Both the position numbers and the translations under genes were made by a program. Source: Effrenium voratum (Eukaryota; Sar; Dinophyceae; Suessiales; Symbiodiniaceae). Taken from it: a stretch of 64,000 bases of DNA. Positions 33,087 to 44,239 of this stretch are shown here, one piece after another. The notes under the pieces are model-generated. The model was not told the DNA's origin and did not search any database. It worked only from the letters and a program-made list of their open reading frames with translations. Location: NCBI GenBank assembly GCA_963377175.1, contig CAUJNA010003750.1, positions 188,534-252,533 on the forward strand, given 5' to 3'. The stretch's first letter is position 1; each line of letters opens with the position of its first letter.

Positions 33087-34017
33087 GCGGGGGGCGCATC
33101 GGTCCAGTCTTCCAACATTTGAGGGGTTGTCAAGAATATGGCGCTTGTAGATACCAAGGCCCCATCGTTGTTTCTCTCGGCTCAGCTGTTTTGTTCATTT
33201 CTCTTTTCTAGGGCCCATGCGGCTGTTGGAACCGATCGACCAAGCCCCAGGTCTGGAGAAGGGAAGAGATGGAGGCGGCTACGTCTCTGGGCAGATTGTC
33301 CTGTTGCCATCGAGGTGGTTCTCTTGTTTACCAGCGCGATGCAATTGTCAAGTTCTGAGGATCTGATTTTGGGCTCCCCAACCAACCCTAAACCCGTGAT
33401 ATTGTGGTTTACAGCCCGCATTTAAGCCGTACAACCCCCATGCTACCCCTGTACCAACCCAGCATTTTTCGTACTGTAGAAACCAGGTGTTCAATCTTAA
33501 ACCCCGGAACATTTTCCACACCCTCCTTTTTTAAGGTCACCGTGCTCCAGGACGGTGCTATCATCTTACCAAGGGTTTCGGAGGTGCCTCCTCCCCCCAT
33601 TTTGCGACTCTCCGCTGCCAAGAATCCCGCACAGAAAGCGACTTTCCTTCGGGTGTGGTGATTTTAAAGGGGAAATATATTGACATTATAGGGAGCCACG
33701 AATTGCTTCACGCGTGGCACGACCATGGGACACCTGGCACGTGGTTCCAATTGGGCTTTGGCCATGAACCCAGTGTCAAAAAACCAAAGTTTCGAACTGC
33801 GCATGTGGATGCCTGCGTTTAGTGGCTGGAGCCATAAAGGGTTAAACTGCAAAGGTCTCGGGATTTCGACCACACAATGTCCAGCACCCACCCAACCAGC
33901 CAGCCGGCCAACCAACAAATCCAACAGCACAGAGCGGCTAATCCAAAATCCTTGAAACACCCAACCTTCTCTTCCCAAAAGGCCAAAGCCCAAGGGTACC
34001 GGTGGCTTTTAAGACAT

Positions 34018-34140
34018 GGTGGTGGGTGGAAACCAATGGTATCCCAGGTTGTGGTAGGTGAATTCACCACCCATCTAAGTCCATTTTAGTGGGGCTTGGG
34101 ATGTTCACTGGGGGTACGATTTGGGTTTTGACCCATGGCC
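34018..34140 (-). mobile_element. family A MITE, copy 3 (reverse orientation)
   Basis: The right end GGTTTTGACCCATGGCC and the left end GGTGGTGGGTGGAAACC are inverted repeats with several mismatches. The exact 4-bp duplication ACAT lies at 34,014-34,017 and 34,141-34,144. The interior matches copy 1 inverted (GTGAATTCACCACCCAT and GTTCACTGGGGGTACGATTTGG). It ends 23 bp before the predicted exon at 34,164. Confidence 0.85.
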
Positions 34141-34163
34141 ACATCGATCCCGTTTCGCGAGAG

Positions 34164-34261
34164 GTGCGGAAGGAGGAGCAGCACCTGCGTCTCCGTGCCC
34201 AGGCGGAGCTGCGCTCCGAGAAGCTGTCGGGACCTCAGACGACCGTGTGGCTGGGCGACGG
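34164..34261 (+). CDS. coiled-coil exon downstream of a MITE
   Basis: After CGCGAGAG the phase-0 frame reads VRKEEQHLRLRAQAELRS then EKLSGPQTTVWLGDG, with almost only G/C third positions. A GT at 34,262 would end the exon leaving 2 nt, which fits the 1-nt start of the next exon at 35,214. The coding signal extends a few codons upstream to the MITE edge, so the acceptor is not certain. Confidence 0.52.
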
Positions 34262-34324
34262 GTGGCCCGAGGCCCCGAAAACGGGCGGGTGGTTTCGTTT
34301 CTGTTTGGTGTGTGCGTGTGTGTG

Positions 34325-34368
34325 TTGTCGGGAGGGGGGCGGGGAGGGTGGGAGGGGGGGGGGGGGTC
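34325..34368 (+). repeat. G-rich tract
   Basis: GGGAGGGGGGCGGGGAGGG followed by more G runs; a potential G-quadruplex within the intron after the exon at 34,164. Confidence 0.8.
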
Positions 34369-35213
34369 CATGCAGACTCAATCTCTAAACAAGATGGGTG
34401 TCTTAAATTTGGGGAACTCCTAAAACTGGTTGGTTCCTTTATGTCAAGACAGCCCTAAAAGGGTACCCTTAAAGAAGATGCACCCACGTGCCCACACGAA
34501 GCCGTTGCAACATAGACCCGACGTGTCGACCATGGGGGAGAGCTGTGGGGTTTCAACGAACATTGGGGTCTCCTTAATTTTGTGGCAGACTCAATATAAA
34601 GCCAAATAAAGAACACCCTGAGCTTGTTTGTGTACCCCGGATCAAGATATGGTTTTCCACAAGATACATCGCACGATACGAGATGCCCCAACATTGGTAC
34701 CAGTGACCATGGGGAGTAAGGAACGGAACATGAATTTCTTGGTTGCTCCAGGGGTAAGTTTGGCCTTGTTTTTTGGGTTGCCTCAAGTCAGATTCACCCA
34801 GATTCATGTTTGAGTGTTGTGTTTTCTTGCCGTTGCAGTTGCAGAACATCCACTGTGCCTGATTCGAACGTTCAAACATGTGACGGGACCCCTCATGGAA
34901 TTGGGGAAGGGGTGTGGAATTCCATTTTTTTAGTTCCATGCTTGGTATGGGTATGTTTCAAAACCCCAAATGGTATAGGTTGCCTTACGGCTTCCCTTGA
35001 AATCCAACCAAAACGTGGCTCCCAAAAACGACACCCGCATATTCCTTTGACACACACACACACATCCCCACACCCAATGGCAGCCAGCTTCCTAATTTTG
35101 GAGGGGTGTTCCCTTCAAAATCCACCAACAAGCAGCAGTGCCGAGTGCCCCCTGTTTTGTCAATGGACATGCCACTGCCGCCCCCGGTGGTCCGGGCAGA
35201 CGAACCAACCCAG

Positions 35214-35285
35214 GGTGGAGCAGCTCATTGCGGAAGACAAGACCTACAAGCGCAACATGCAGGAGCTCCGTGACGGATTCTCTCG
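35214..35285 (+). CDS. putative 72-nt coiled-coil exon
   Basis: After CCAACCCAG the frame reads VEQLIAEDKTYKRNMQE then LRDGFS, ending at a GT donor (CG/GTGATA, 35,286). The exon begins with 1 nt and ends with 2 nt of split codons. Clear coding composition. Confidence 0.55.
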
Positions 35286-35868
35286 GTGATAAAGGTCTGG
35301 GTGAAGAAAAAACGACCTCACACGACCTCACCCCAAATTGTGGTTTATGTGGGGAATAGCCCCCCAACCACCTTATTTCAGGTTCGTGAAATATTATAAT
35401 TCACCCAGAAAGGCAAGCCTTCAATCTGTGTGTTGCAGATTGCTACACATAATGGTTGAATATACCCGTGGTGAGAGATACTGGGCTCGCGTGGGAACCT
35501 CTAGTTGTCAGTTGCACTTATGGTCTCCCTATATGTCTTCCTTGGCGTCACCGCGGAGGGTTTCTCACGTTGAGTTGGCCCAAACGGTGATGCTGAAACC
35601 AAAACCAAAGGGGAAGTAGGAATCGGTCCCCAGTTGCCTTTTGGTGTGCCTCAAATGCGCACCAAAAGGGGACCTTTGCCGAATATGGTATGATATGTCA
35701 GCACGTGCGCGTCACTTGCGGATCCCCACCAGCTAATGTATAAGGAGGGAGTCCACGTCAATTCAAAGGGGAAACCTTATTCCCATTCTGGTTTGCCTTG
35801 GTGAAATCATGTATGAAATTGTATGGCCTGGGCGTTCCTCATGATTTTCAGTTAGTGAGGATATCAGG

Positions 35869-36010
35869 ATGATTGATTGGCAGGCTTCTCGCTCAAATCC
35901 AGCTTACACTGATATCAACTTTCAATCACACGTAGATCCTGGGGAATGGCTGGTGGGTAATTCGGTTCAAATGGGAGCAGCGATAGCGCAATTTGACACG
36001 AGTTTCCTTT
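35869..36010 (+). CDS. possible coding segment
   Basis: The first third of a 199-codon open frame reads MIDWQASRSNPAYTDIN, then FQSHVDPGEWLVGNSVQ, which is protein-like; beyond about 36,010 the frame becomes Phe/Ser-rich and intronic in look. No strong splice sites. Confidence 0.27.
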
Positions 36011-36609
36011 TTTTGTGGGGCCGAATGTTGCCGGGTTGGACATATAGGGAAAACTCGCTAAGGGACCTTTGGTCCTTTTTGGGAGCCTCTGGAAAACAGG
36101 GTCAAGAGGGGCATTCTGAAAGAAATCTATCTCCCAGGAGCAATATCTCTGTCAATCTCTTTCCAGAACTAAAAAAAACGAAGCAAGAAACAAAAAGAAA
36201 ACGCCGGGTCTCAGGAGCCAGGTCTAGCAGCTTTATTTCTGTCCAGAACCAGGTTGTTTTGTTTGGGCTCGGGCTGTGTCTACCCTACACAACATGTCTC
36301 TGCAAGGGCTTGGAGCGTGTTTATTCTATTGATGATGATACCTGTTTTTTTTTTTCATCCACATGGAATAGTTTGTTTTTGATCCTTGTTTTTGTTTTTG
36401 TTTTTTCTGATCCGGTACCCTCTAGAATGTTGGGGGCGGACAACTGTCCACAAAAGGGTTCCCAGTGAACATTCCTGGGTAATGGTTCGGGGTGGTAGTG
36501 GCAACCACCTTGTTGGAGATGCCCGAATAAGGTTTTGAGTTTCAATAGGGAACCACCTAAAATTGGGTGGATGGACATAATCCCCATCAAAAATACCCTC
36601 ACCAAAGAG

Positions 36610-36705
36610 CCCCCCATCGAGTCCGAGGCCGATTCAAACATTCACCGTCAGGAGTCCAAAAAAAAACGGGAGCAGAAGGAGGAGTTCCAGCGCCAGGCCA
36701 GCGCC
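36610..36705 (+). CDS. putative charged-helix exon
   Basis: The frame reads PPIESEADSNIHRQES, then KKKREQKEEFQRQASAG. Acceptor AG at 36,608-36,609 and a possible donor around 36,706 (GGGAAT). Its phase does not match the exon at 35,214-35,285, so another exon may lie between them. Confidence 0.5.
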
Positions 36706-36821
36706 GGGAATTTTGTCGGTCGCTTTCGGTTTCGGGGTAGGCGGGGTGACTTTCGGGGAACTCGGAAGGGATCCAACCATTTTAGGGCCCGTCCAGTTTG
36801 GAGACAGACCCCTATACTATA

Positions 36822-36841
36822 CATATATATATATATATATA
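36822..36841. repeat. TA microsatellite
   Basis: Twenty bases of alternating A and T between TACTATAC and CTGTGCAG. Confidence 0.9.
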
Positions 36842-37700
36842 CTGTGCAGTGTCGATGTTGCGTGGTGTTTTTGTTGTGTGTTTTCAAGTGAGTTGTGTGT
36901 CTTGTTGGTTCTTGTTTTTGTGTCATTGGTTGGGTGTTTGTTGGCTTTGTTTGTTTGTATTCCAGTGAAGGTTGGAATGTTGGTTGCTCAACTTAGTCCA
37001 AGCGGAAGACTTTGAGGTTTAAGACGATCCGGGGTAGATAATGATGTACACATGTTCCGCATATGAAGGGTTTCAACATACGTAGTAGTTTGGATAAACA
37101 TCTTGAGTTTGTTGTAGCTGTTGTTTTGTTGGTCTACCTTGCTTACCTGTTCACTACGTGTCTAATTGCTGAACATCACTGGCATTGTTTTTTGTGACAG
37201 TCCCGCCCCTGATATTGCTATGATTGAAAGTTAGGAACGGTTTGCGACAGCGCCATTTTCCACGTTAAAGGGCGGCCTTTTCAGGGCCGGTCAAGGGGGT
37301 TGTCTCCAACTTGGATTGGGAACTTCAGACATAGGTCTTGTTTCGTTTGGGTTTCTCTTGACATCAACCAACAACAATATTCCCAACGTCCCTTGTTTCT
37401 TGTGTGCGAACTCACCTTTTCGTTGCCAAATCACAGTAGGTTTCTTTCGGGTCGGGGAGTGTTTGAAGCACACTGGACCTCACAGCACAGTGGAAGCATA
37501 CCGAGCCCTGTAGTGATATTGGTTTAAGCAGCTGTCGCCCTGTGCTGTGCGTCCTGTGCGGAGTAGTTTGCTTCGTTTTGTTCTAACGAGATTCACACCT
37601 CAGAGCAACATGGAATCCAACAAACCATGAATATTGAGAAGTGTTCCTTGCAGGGACCCCTGCTTGAGGTTTCATATGAGTAACATTTTGTTCTTCCTAG

Positions 37701-37827
37701 GATTCCTATGTTACTTACTGGCTTCCAACACACAACTCGAGCCTGGCCATTGTCACGCAGCTGTTGTCTGACTGCACCTCTATCCCACGTCGTACCATTG
37801 AAGGGATACTTCGCGATTCCTGCCAAG
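37701..37827 (+). CDS. putative exon, non-coiled segment
   Basis: Acceptor TTGTTCTTCCTAG and donor CAAG/GTTGG (37,828). The frame reads DSYVTYWLPTHNSSLAIV, then TQLLSDCTSIPRRTIEG, then ILRDSCQ. The last codon is split (G), which joins in phase to the first 2 nt (AA) of the next exon to give Glu. This looks like a folded domain rather than coiled coil. Family unknown. Confidence 0.58.
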
Positions 37828-38054
37828 GTTGGAAATTATGCCAAGGAGAAGAAAATCACGTCAGCACCTGAGACAGCGGCACTCGAATCATCAATTTGAT
37901 TCGTGAGGGCTCTGCATTTCGTGTACCTTTAAAGCGCGTGGGTTGTTGAAGGGAAGCGACAATCACTGGGGGGAGGGGGGGGGGCGGGGTTCTGTGGGGG
38001 CGCGGTTTTCTGGATTTTTGATTTTCCGTGGGTGCCCCACCTTCCAAACTGCAG

Positions 38055-38195
38055 AAACCCACAAACCTGTGACTGGCTCCGACAACCCTGTGCTGTTTCT
38101 GCCAAAAGCGCTGAGAGAAGAGCGATTGATCTGTCACACGCCACATGTGCCAAGGGCCTTCCTTGCGCATATGTTCCGCATCGGGCGAACTGTGG
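38055..38195 (+). CDS. putative exon, in phase with the previous one
   Basis: Acceptor CCTTCCAAACTGCAG. The frame reads THKPVTGSDNPVLFLPK, then ALREERLICHTPHVPRA, then FLAHMFRIGRTV. The intron before it (37,828-38,054) is GT-AG, 227 nt. A GC donor at 38,196 would leave 1 nt and join in phase to the exon at 38,993. Consistent codon use. Confidence 0.55.
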
Positions 38196-38306
38196 GCGCG
38201 TGATTTGGTGAAGCCAGGGCAAAGGCCGGGTCCGTGGCCCGTGGTATTGAAAGGAGGTGTTGGTCCGCAGGGTCAAATCCACAAACGGCCGACCTTCATT
38301 GCCAGA

Positions 38307-38370
38307 CTGTCCCAGGTCCAAGACCCTTTGAGGATATTACTGTAGCTGTCCCAAGACCCTTTGAGGATGT
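38307..38370 (+). repeat. short tandem duplication
   Basis: CTGTCCCAGGTCCAAGACC / CTGTCCCAAGACC each followed by CTTTGAGGAT, i.e. two copies of a roughly 40-bp unit, the second with a small deletion. Confidence 0.7.
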
Positions 38371-38992
38371 TGTTTGTTTGGTTGTTTCAAGTGCTTCCTA
38401 AGAAGGTCGGGGTGTGACTCAGGCAATACATCCGCAAGATGACCATCGGCCTGGGAGCCTAAGTGCTGGGTGCAACTTGTCCAGTGGAGAATGCCCACGT
38501 CAAGCCGGAAACCCACCGTGTCCCTGTGAGGCGACGAAGTGTTTCCGGTTTGGGCGATGTGAAGGGCATGCATCCAGAATCCTGTACTTTGCTATCGCAG
38601 GTTGTGCAGAATCGAGTGACCTGAAGCCTCTATGGCGATGCCTGGTCAGTTTTATGTGGACGTGCAGGTAGCGCCCAAAGCAGCATGTTGGGACTTGTGA
38701 TTCTGCCCCCGCACCCTATAAGAAATCAACAAGCTTTAGAGGGGCCCAAAAAGGGGTTCGGTGCCCTTTGATTGCTTGGATTACAACCCCCTTTTTGAGT
38801 TAGACATGCCTAACACTTCTAGACGCAGGTGAGGTTCAGTCACAACCTGGGTAACTGGTCAGTCCCACCCATAAGTGGGTACCGCCCTTGTAATTATTTG
38901 CCTGGTTTGGCTAGACCCGTTTAGTACCATGAGGTGAGCTGCTTCTATTTTCGGACATGGGGACAGAGGTGACCGGTGGGTGCCTTCTTGAG

Positions 38993-39063
38993 GCAACGTG
39001 GACGTGTTGGATCCCACGGGCACAGCGCTTCGCATTGACCCCTCGAAGGCAGGGGCAGAGTTG
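38993..39063 (+). CDS. putative exon
   Basis: After GCCTTCTTGAG the frame reads NVDVLDPTGTALRIDPS then KAGAEL, with a possible donor TTG/GTGAAC at 39,064. The frame continues protein-like (VNQSSADAFNNTDNQTG) to about 39,115, so the exon may be longer. It is phase-compatible with the exon ending 38,195. Confidence 0.48.
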
Positions 39064-39099
39064 GTGAACCAAAGCAGTGCTGATGCCTTCAACAACACT

Positions 39100-40630
39100 G
39101 ATAATCAAACCGGGGCGGGGGGGGGGCTTTGTCATGTCATTCCTTTCTTCCAAGGAACCCACAGACTTGACAGGGCAAACGTTGGCAACTTGAACAGGTA
39201 CCAGGCAGATGTTCGAGAAACAAGAGACTGCAGGGAAAGGAATCTAGCGAAGCATTTGTTCAGTCCTTGTGGCTATAAATTTTAATAGGGAGCTCCATCA
39301 AAAAGTCTTAGGACACAAACCCCATCATGATGTCCACCTAAGGATCCCTAATTAAGAATTAACACCCATGCCATATTGGTTCACCAGCCCTAGAGTGGGA
39401 CTCAGATTCAGCAGAAAGAGTCTGCGGATTCGCCGCTTTCGGTTTAATAATGGCAATTCGACATGCCACCGAGATGGAGGAATGGATACAGATAAAAAGG
39501 ACGCTTTTGTTTGTGTTTTGTTTGTTTCAGTTTTGTCCCTCCACTCAAACCATGGTTGGGCAAACATTGCTTAAACAAAAAGGCCCTGGTGCTCTCGTAA
39601 GGGAAGCCAAAAGGAATCGCTCAAGCAAATGGTGGTGTAAACATCTTCAAAGAAGGGCTTGCTTGGTAAGTGGTTAGTAACCTGGCTGCAATCCGCTTGG
39701 CTTGCAGCCAAAGCAAGTGGGTTACAACTTATAGCCCTTTTTGTTCATGGCAATGGGTTTTATCCATTGCTATAGCCAAAAGATTGCTATTTCTTCATGG
39801 ACCTCCATGTCCGGTGAACTTTAGGGGCATTTGAGCAATCGCAGGCCAAAGGAGAATCCACTAGTACCCTATTCTTGGGAGCAATATGTGTGTCCTTTTT
39901 GGGTGCACCCTCTTGTACAGACTAGTTCGGGATAGGCCGCACCTTTCGGAACACTCTTACGTGTTCAAGGCTTTTGCCAGTTCCCTGTCGGCTTCACACG
40001 GGAATTGCGGTTCTGGCTGGAAACAATACTGTTTTGCTGTGGACACCTTAGGGAGGAAGTCTATTTTCAATGGCGCCGGCAGCGGATTTAGTGCACCATG
40101 TCTCTTGAAGCCTCCCCCGCCTTTTGTCAGGGCAGGTTGATTGAGGATGGTCCAAGTGTGTTTTGTTGGATATCTTCCGTGCTGGGACAACACTGTTTTC
40201 TCATTATTGGAGAAACAGATATTGGCGGCTTCGCCAGCTCGCTGATTTTGTTGTTTTAAACGGAATTGTGGCAAGCGCCCAGATCATTCCCACGCTTGCT
40301 TTTTTTTGTTTTTTGGCCTCCAGTTCTCAACGTCAAAAACTGCTCAAACAAGTTAACCGTTTCAACGTTCTCAAGTGCAGCAAACATACGATATTCTGGG
40401 AACATAATGCTAGTAGCTATTCGTCCCCTTGCACTAGCTGGGGGAGGTGACTGGCAAAACTTGGTAAACACCCCAGGCCGGGCAACACTCGTTTGTTCCG
40501 CACCGCCAGATTTGTGTACGTTTAGTTTCTCAAATTCCTTGTGTTTGGGGCTTGCAAGCGATGGGTTCCGGCCCTTCCCTAAGCATCCAAACACTTAGGT
40601 ATTTCGCCCTGGCAACCCAAAAACCATTCT
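39100..40630. other. intron-like; weak open frames only
   Basis: A plus frame at 39,886-40,140 (RLVRDRPHLSEHSYVFK) is protein-like but lacks clear splice sites. A run of 14 G follows at 39,114-39,127. Nothing else recognised. Confidence 0.35.
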
Positions 40631-40638
40631 CCAAACAG

Positions 40639-40865
40639 ACGGTTTTCTCCCGATCCCTTTCTCTGAGACGATTCAAACTTCCGCGCACGCCGGTAAGCCG
40701 CAGATCCGTGTTTCGAGAGGCGGAGTCTTCCGCCCCAAGGGGCTACCTGATACCTGTGGGTTTCAAGCGGAGCGTGTGTCCTTCGGACAGGTCAGCATCC
40801 AGCGCACCAACGCGTTTGGTTTGGGCAGGGCCCGCACGGAGGAGATCCAGAACGTGGCGCGCCAG
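40639..40865 (+). CDS. putative 227-nt exon
   Basis: After CTCCAAACAG the frame reads GFLPIPFSETIQTSAHAG, then KPQIRVSRGGVFRPKG, then ERVSFGQVSIQRTNAFG, then LGRARTEEIQNVARQ, and can end at a GC donor (CAG/GCGGGG). A longer competing frame (40,552-41,088) is open through it but is Arg/Ser/Pro-rich. The 3' end is phase 0, matching the exon at 43,283. Family unknown. Confidence 0.55.
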
Positions 40866-41159
40866 GCGGGGTCAAAATGTGGGAGTTTCTCAAATAGGGT
40901 CCCTTTACAATGGGTTTCCTTTTAGTTCCCCAACAAAATCAGCGGTTGGAAGGAAGCCATTCCAGAGTCGTATCCAAATTGGCCAAGGAGGCCTAGCGGT
41001 AGTTCACCTTTTCCAGTATCTTTTGGGTACAGCTGGGCGAAAGGAGGCATTGTTGTCCTATCGGGGCAAACCGTCTGGAGATGGATGAATGTTGCGTGCA
41101 TCAACATGTCTCGAGCGGTTTGATGCGTCAAGCCAGTTTGGGGTGAGGATGAGACATAT

Positions 41160-41253
41160 GGGTGTGGGTCAAGATTGAACCACCAGGGGGGTGTTAGTCC
41201 TTGGTTCCATTTACCAGGGGCTCCATTCGGGTACCTATTCTTGACCCACGACC
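41160..41253 (+). mobile_element. family A MITE, copy 4 (short subfamily)
   Basis: Left end GGGTGTGGGTCAAGA and inverted right end GGTCGTGGGTCAAGA. Exact duplication ATAT at 41,156-41,159 and 41,254-41,257. The interior is unlike copies 1-3 but shares TTACCAGGG and GGGTACCTATT with copy 5. Confidence 0.85.
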
Positions 41254-41869
41254 ATATTTTGTTGGAAGGCAACGTGAGCATGTTGGTGCAAAGCTGTCGC
41301 CATTCACAAGTCTATTGATCCCTACCCAAACTGATGAGCATATTTGCAAATCTACATGCGCCCATTTTAGGCTCTCGATGGAACCCAAGCTGTTGACTGC
41401 AGTCTGAAGCTGACGAGTTCTGTGTGGAGCTGAGTTGTTGTCCGTCGCTTCGGCAAGGTGAAGTCTGGCAATACGAGGACGGGCCAAAAGCTAAGAACGG
41501 TGCCTGAGATCTGGGTGTATCCTTTTTGAGGGGAACCCCTGTTTTGGCGAGTTGTAAGGAGCAGCCAATTTTGTGGGATCTCCAGCACATTTGAAGACAA
41601 ACCGTGGCATCGAATCATTTCCGAGTTGAAGGCTTGAAACTCAGCGGAATCGCAGACCTGCGCACATTTGTGCCAAAGGCGGCGCTTTCTCGCTGGCTTT
41701 GGATCAGTGAGTCCACATAGATGTCCAATTTGGCGCAACACAACGGAACGTGGTGCCAGGCTGCTTTAACTCTGCGACGTGGCTTCATGGGTCGTATCAC
41801 GGGGATTGAACTCGTTGCCTTTGGTTTGGCCGCTGGCGGACCAACGGCACGTGTGGCACGGTTCTCCAG

Positions 41870-42062
41870 AAGAACCTCCTTTGGAAATCGAATTAACGCA
41901 GTGTCCAAGAAGAACTACCGTTGCGGTGATGAACGCACGACACCTATTTTCATGAAGAGCCGTCTTTTGGCGATGAAACAACGTTCCCAAGAAGAGCCAC
42001 CCTTTTGGCGATGACATGACATCCCCGAGGAGAACTACCCTGTTGGTGATGACATAACATTC
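41870..42062 (+). repeat. degenerate minisatellite, about 38-43 bp units
   Basis: Five imperfect units built on CCAAGAAGAACTACCCTTTT then GGCGATGACATGACATT, with the last two the most alike. Long open frames on both strands of 41,367-42,017 partly derive from this repeat and are not called. Confidence 0.65.
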
Positions 42063-43282
42063 TCGGGAACAAACAAAAAAACACCCCAGTCAGGCTGCAG
42101 GCTCCAGCGTAATCTGTGAGAGGGCACCAAGAGGACCCACCATGTTTTACCCAATGGATCCCTTGTGGTGCCTTTGAGGATGATTTTGGGTGGTGCAAAG
42201 GGGTCAGAGTAACTACCTCCTGAAAAGGTATCAAGGAATCCTTAACCGCCCAGCATGGCTCCAGGATCGAGCAGTGGAAGGAAGCGAATCAGAACACCGA
42301 AGAGGAGGAGGAGGCGGAGGCCGCCGCGCGCCCTCTTGGCACGTTTTTTTTTCTTGTTGCGTGGCTTTTGCCTGAATTATGGCAAGCTCACCCTGGGGCT
42401 GAAATGAGTTCACCATGGTGCAGGCCCTTGATTTTGAGATCCCTCGTGTCACCTTTTGGAATTGTTGTAGCAGATACAGGTGGCTAGGAAGGGTTCAGAG
42501 CTTCCCTTGGTTCGATGGACACCGAGCGCCGAGCGGCTTTTATTTCCAGGTCCTTTTCTGTCAAGAAAGACAACAGAAAGCCCCTCAGAAAGGCTGTCAA
42601 CGGCCTTCGACCAGAACCCGGAAGGTTCCTTCCAAACCTTGCATGGTGGTTGTCTCTCTAGCCCAGCCAGAAAATCGGATGCCGATGACAAGTAGCTGTC
42701 AGTCCCGTGTCCATTTCGGAACCCAGAAATCAGTCTGCACGAAGTACAGCGAGCTCACCGATTTTGAGACAAAACTAGCGATTTCATATTCATGGTATCT
42801 TATGGGTTGCTGAATTTTGGATTGTGGACTATTGTTTTGGAACATGAACTCTCCAACACACAGGGGATTTGTGGTGGTCTCAGAAGGAGGGTGAAAAGAG
42901 AGGATCAACGTTGAGTTCTGCGCCAACAGGTTCCCGTGAGTGAAGCCTTGGGGGAAAGCTGCCAAGCACGGATGGTTTTTTGACTCATCTGTGCCCAGTG
43001 CTTGTGGTCGCTTTGGTGATCGATCCGTCGGGTTCGAAAGGCCCGCCTTTGGAACCTTGCAACTGAAAGCCAGGGAAAGCCAAGGGACCCCAGTTTAGTC
43101 CCAGCGTCGAACGCCCCTGATGGCCATTTTAGCAAGTGGTTCTACTGCCTGGTTTCGGGGTTATGGTAAGGCAGGCCGATATAAAACCTTACAATCATCT
43201 CAGTAGAGCCAAACACCAAGGGGTGTTGGTTGCACTGCTCAAGTTGGGATCCCTGTTCTTTGAGCCAGCCTCGGTTGCTCAG

Positions 43283-43387
43283 GCGCTGCGGATGGAACAA
43301 GAGCAGATGGACAACTTCCTCCGTTCCGCCTCCGGCGAAGACGGCGCGCCTTTGGGCGAACCTGAGGGAAGTACTTGGGCCAGTTTG
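43283..43387 (+). CDS. putative 35-codon exon
   Basis: Acceptor CGGTTGCTCAG and donor TTG/GTACCG (43,388) bound 105 nt reading ALRMEQEQMDNFLRSAS then GEDGAPLGEPEGSTWASL. Both ends are phase 0, matching the exons at 40,865 and 44,063. Strong G/C third positions. Confidence 0.58.
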
Positions 43388-44062
43388 GTACCGAAACGGG
43401 TCCTGGCACAGGGGCCATTTGACAACCACCACTCGGTTTTGCGAAATTAGGCTGGTTGCGCTGGTTTTTGCCGTCATGCAAAATTGCCAGTTTCTATGTG
43501 GGCTCCGCTGGCTATGGTTTACCGGTGTCATCATTTTCTTCAAAAGGACACCTCTGCTTGGCGCCTGGGGGACCGATCAAGCGCCACGTGGGCGTGCCTG
43601 TAGGCTTATACAGGGAATCCAAAAGGAAACCGCTCATTTTGGGGGTTCCAAATCCTTTCAAACAACATGAAAGTGGCGAAAGTCCCGCTCCACAGCAGTG
43701 ACAAAAACGGCTGGGCGCTGCGCTGCGCCCTGTGCAGGTGACCCCTTTGAAGTGGAGGAGCCAGAGGAGGCAGGGCTGGGCCATCTCCCTTGTTGCAGGC
43801 GTGTTTAATCCACGTTTTTGTCTCTTCTTTTTTTTTCTCCACCTTTGGAGGACCGGGATCTGGTAGTTGAAATAAGTTGTGCAGTGAGAGGATCAGTCTC
43901 GGTAGTATTTGGGAAGACTGGATACATCGAATCGGGACCCCCTCCCCCTTCCAGGAGTCTCTGTTCCCTGATCCAGTCGGGTGGTCTTGAGGGGCTTTAA
44001 CTCATTTCAGAGAAAGAAAAAGCGGGGTCCCCTCCCCGAGTTACTTACTTGTTGCGTGCCAG

Positions 44063-44239
44063 GACGAGGAGGAGGAGTCGGAGGAGGCGGTTGGGGTGGG
44101 CGAGCGAGTGGGCGGGTCTTCATACCGGCAGTCTCTTTGCGGACGATCAACTAAGACTGATCGGACAAAAGGCGCCAACAGACAGTGTGAAGATAAGCAG
44201 TTCAAAGCTGGAATGCAGTGCGTGGTCAAGACTTCCTGA
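44063..44239 (+). CDS. putative acidic exon, possibly terminal
   Basis: Acceptor CTTGTTGCGTGCCAG. The phase-0 frame reads DEEEESEEAVGVGERVG, then GSSYRQSLCGRSTKTDR, and then ANRQCEDKQFKAGMQ before TGA at 44,237-44,239. A second frame (open to 44,513) also reads protein-like, for instance QMPGERRPSERFPAGPA and SKQSATSSKVNKN, so the exon may be longer in another frame or two exons overlap. Confidence 0.48.
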   Translation, partial: DEEEESEEAVGVGERVGGSSYRQSLCGRSTKTDRTKGANRQCEDKQFKAGMQCVVKTS

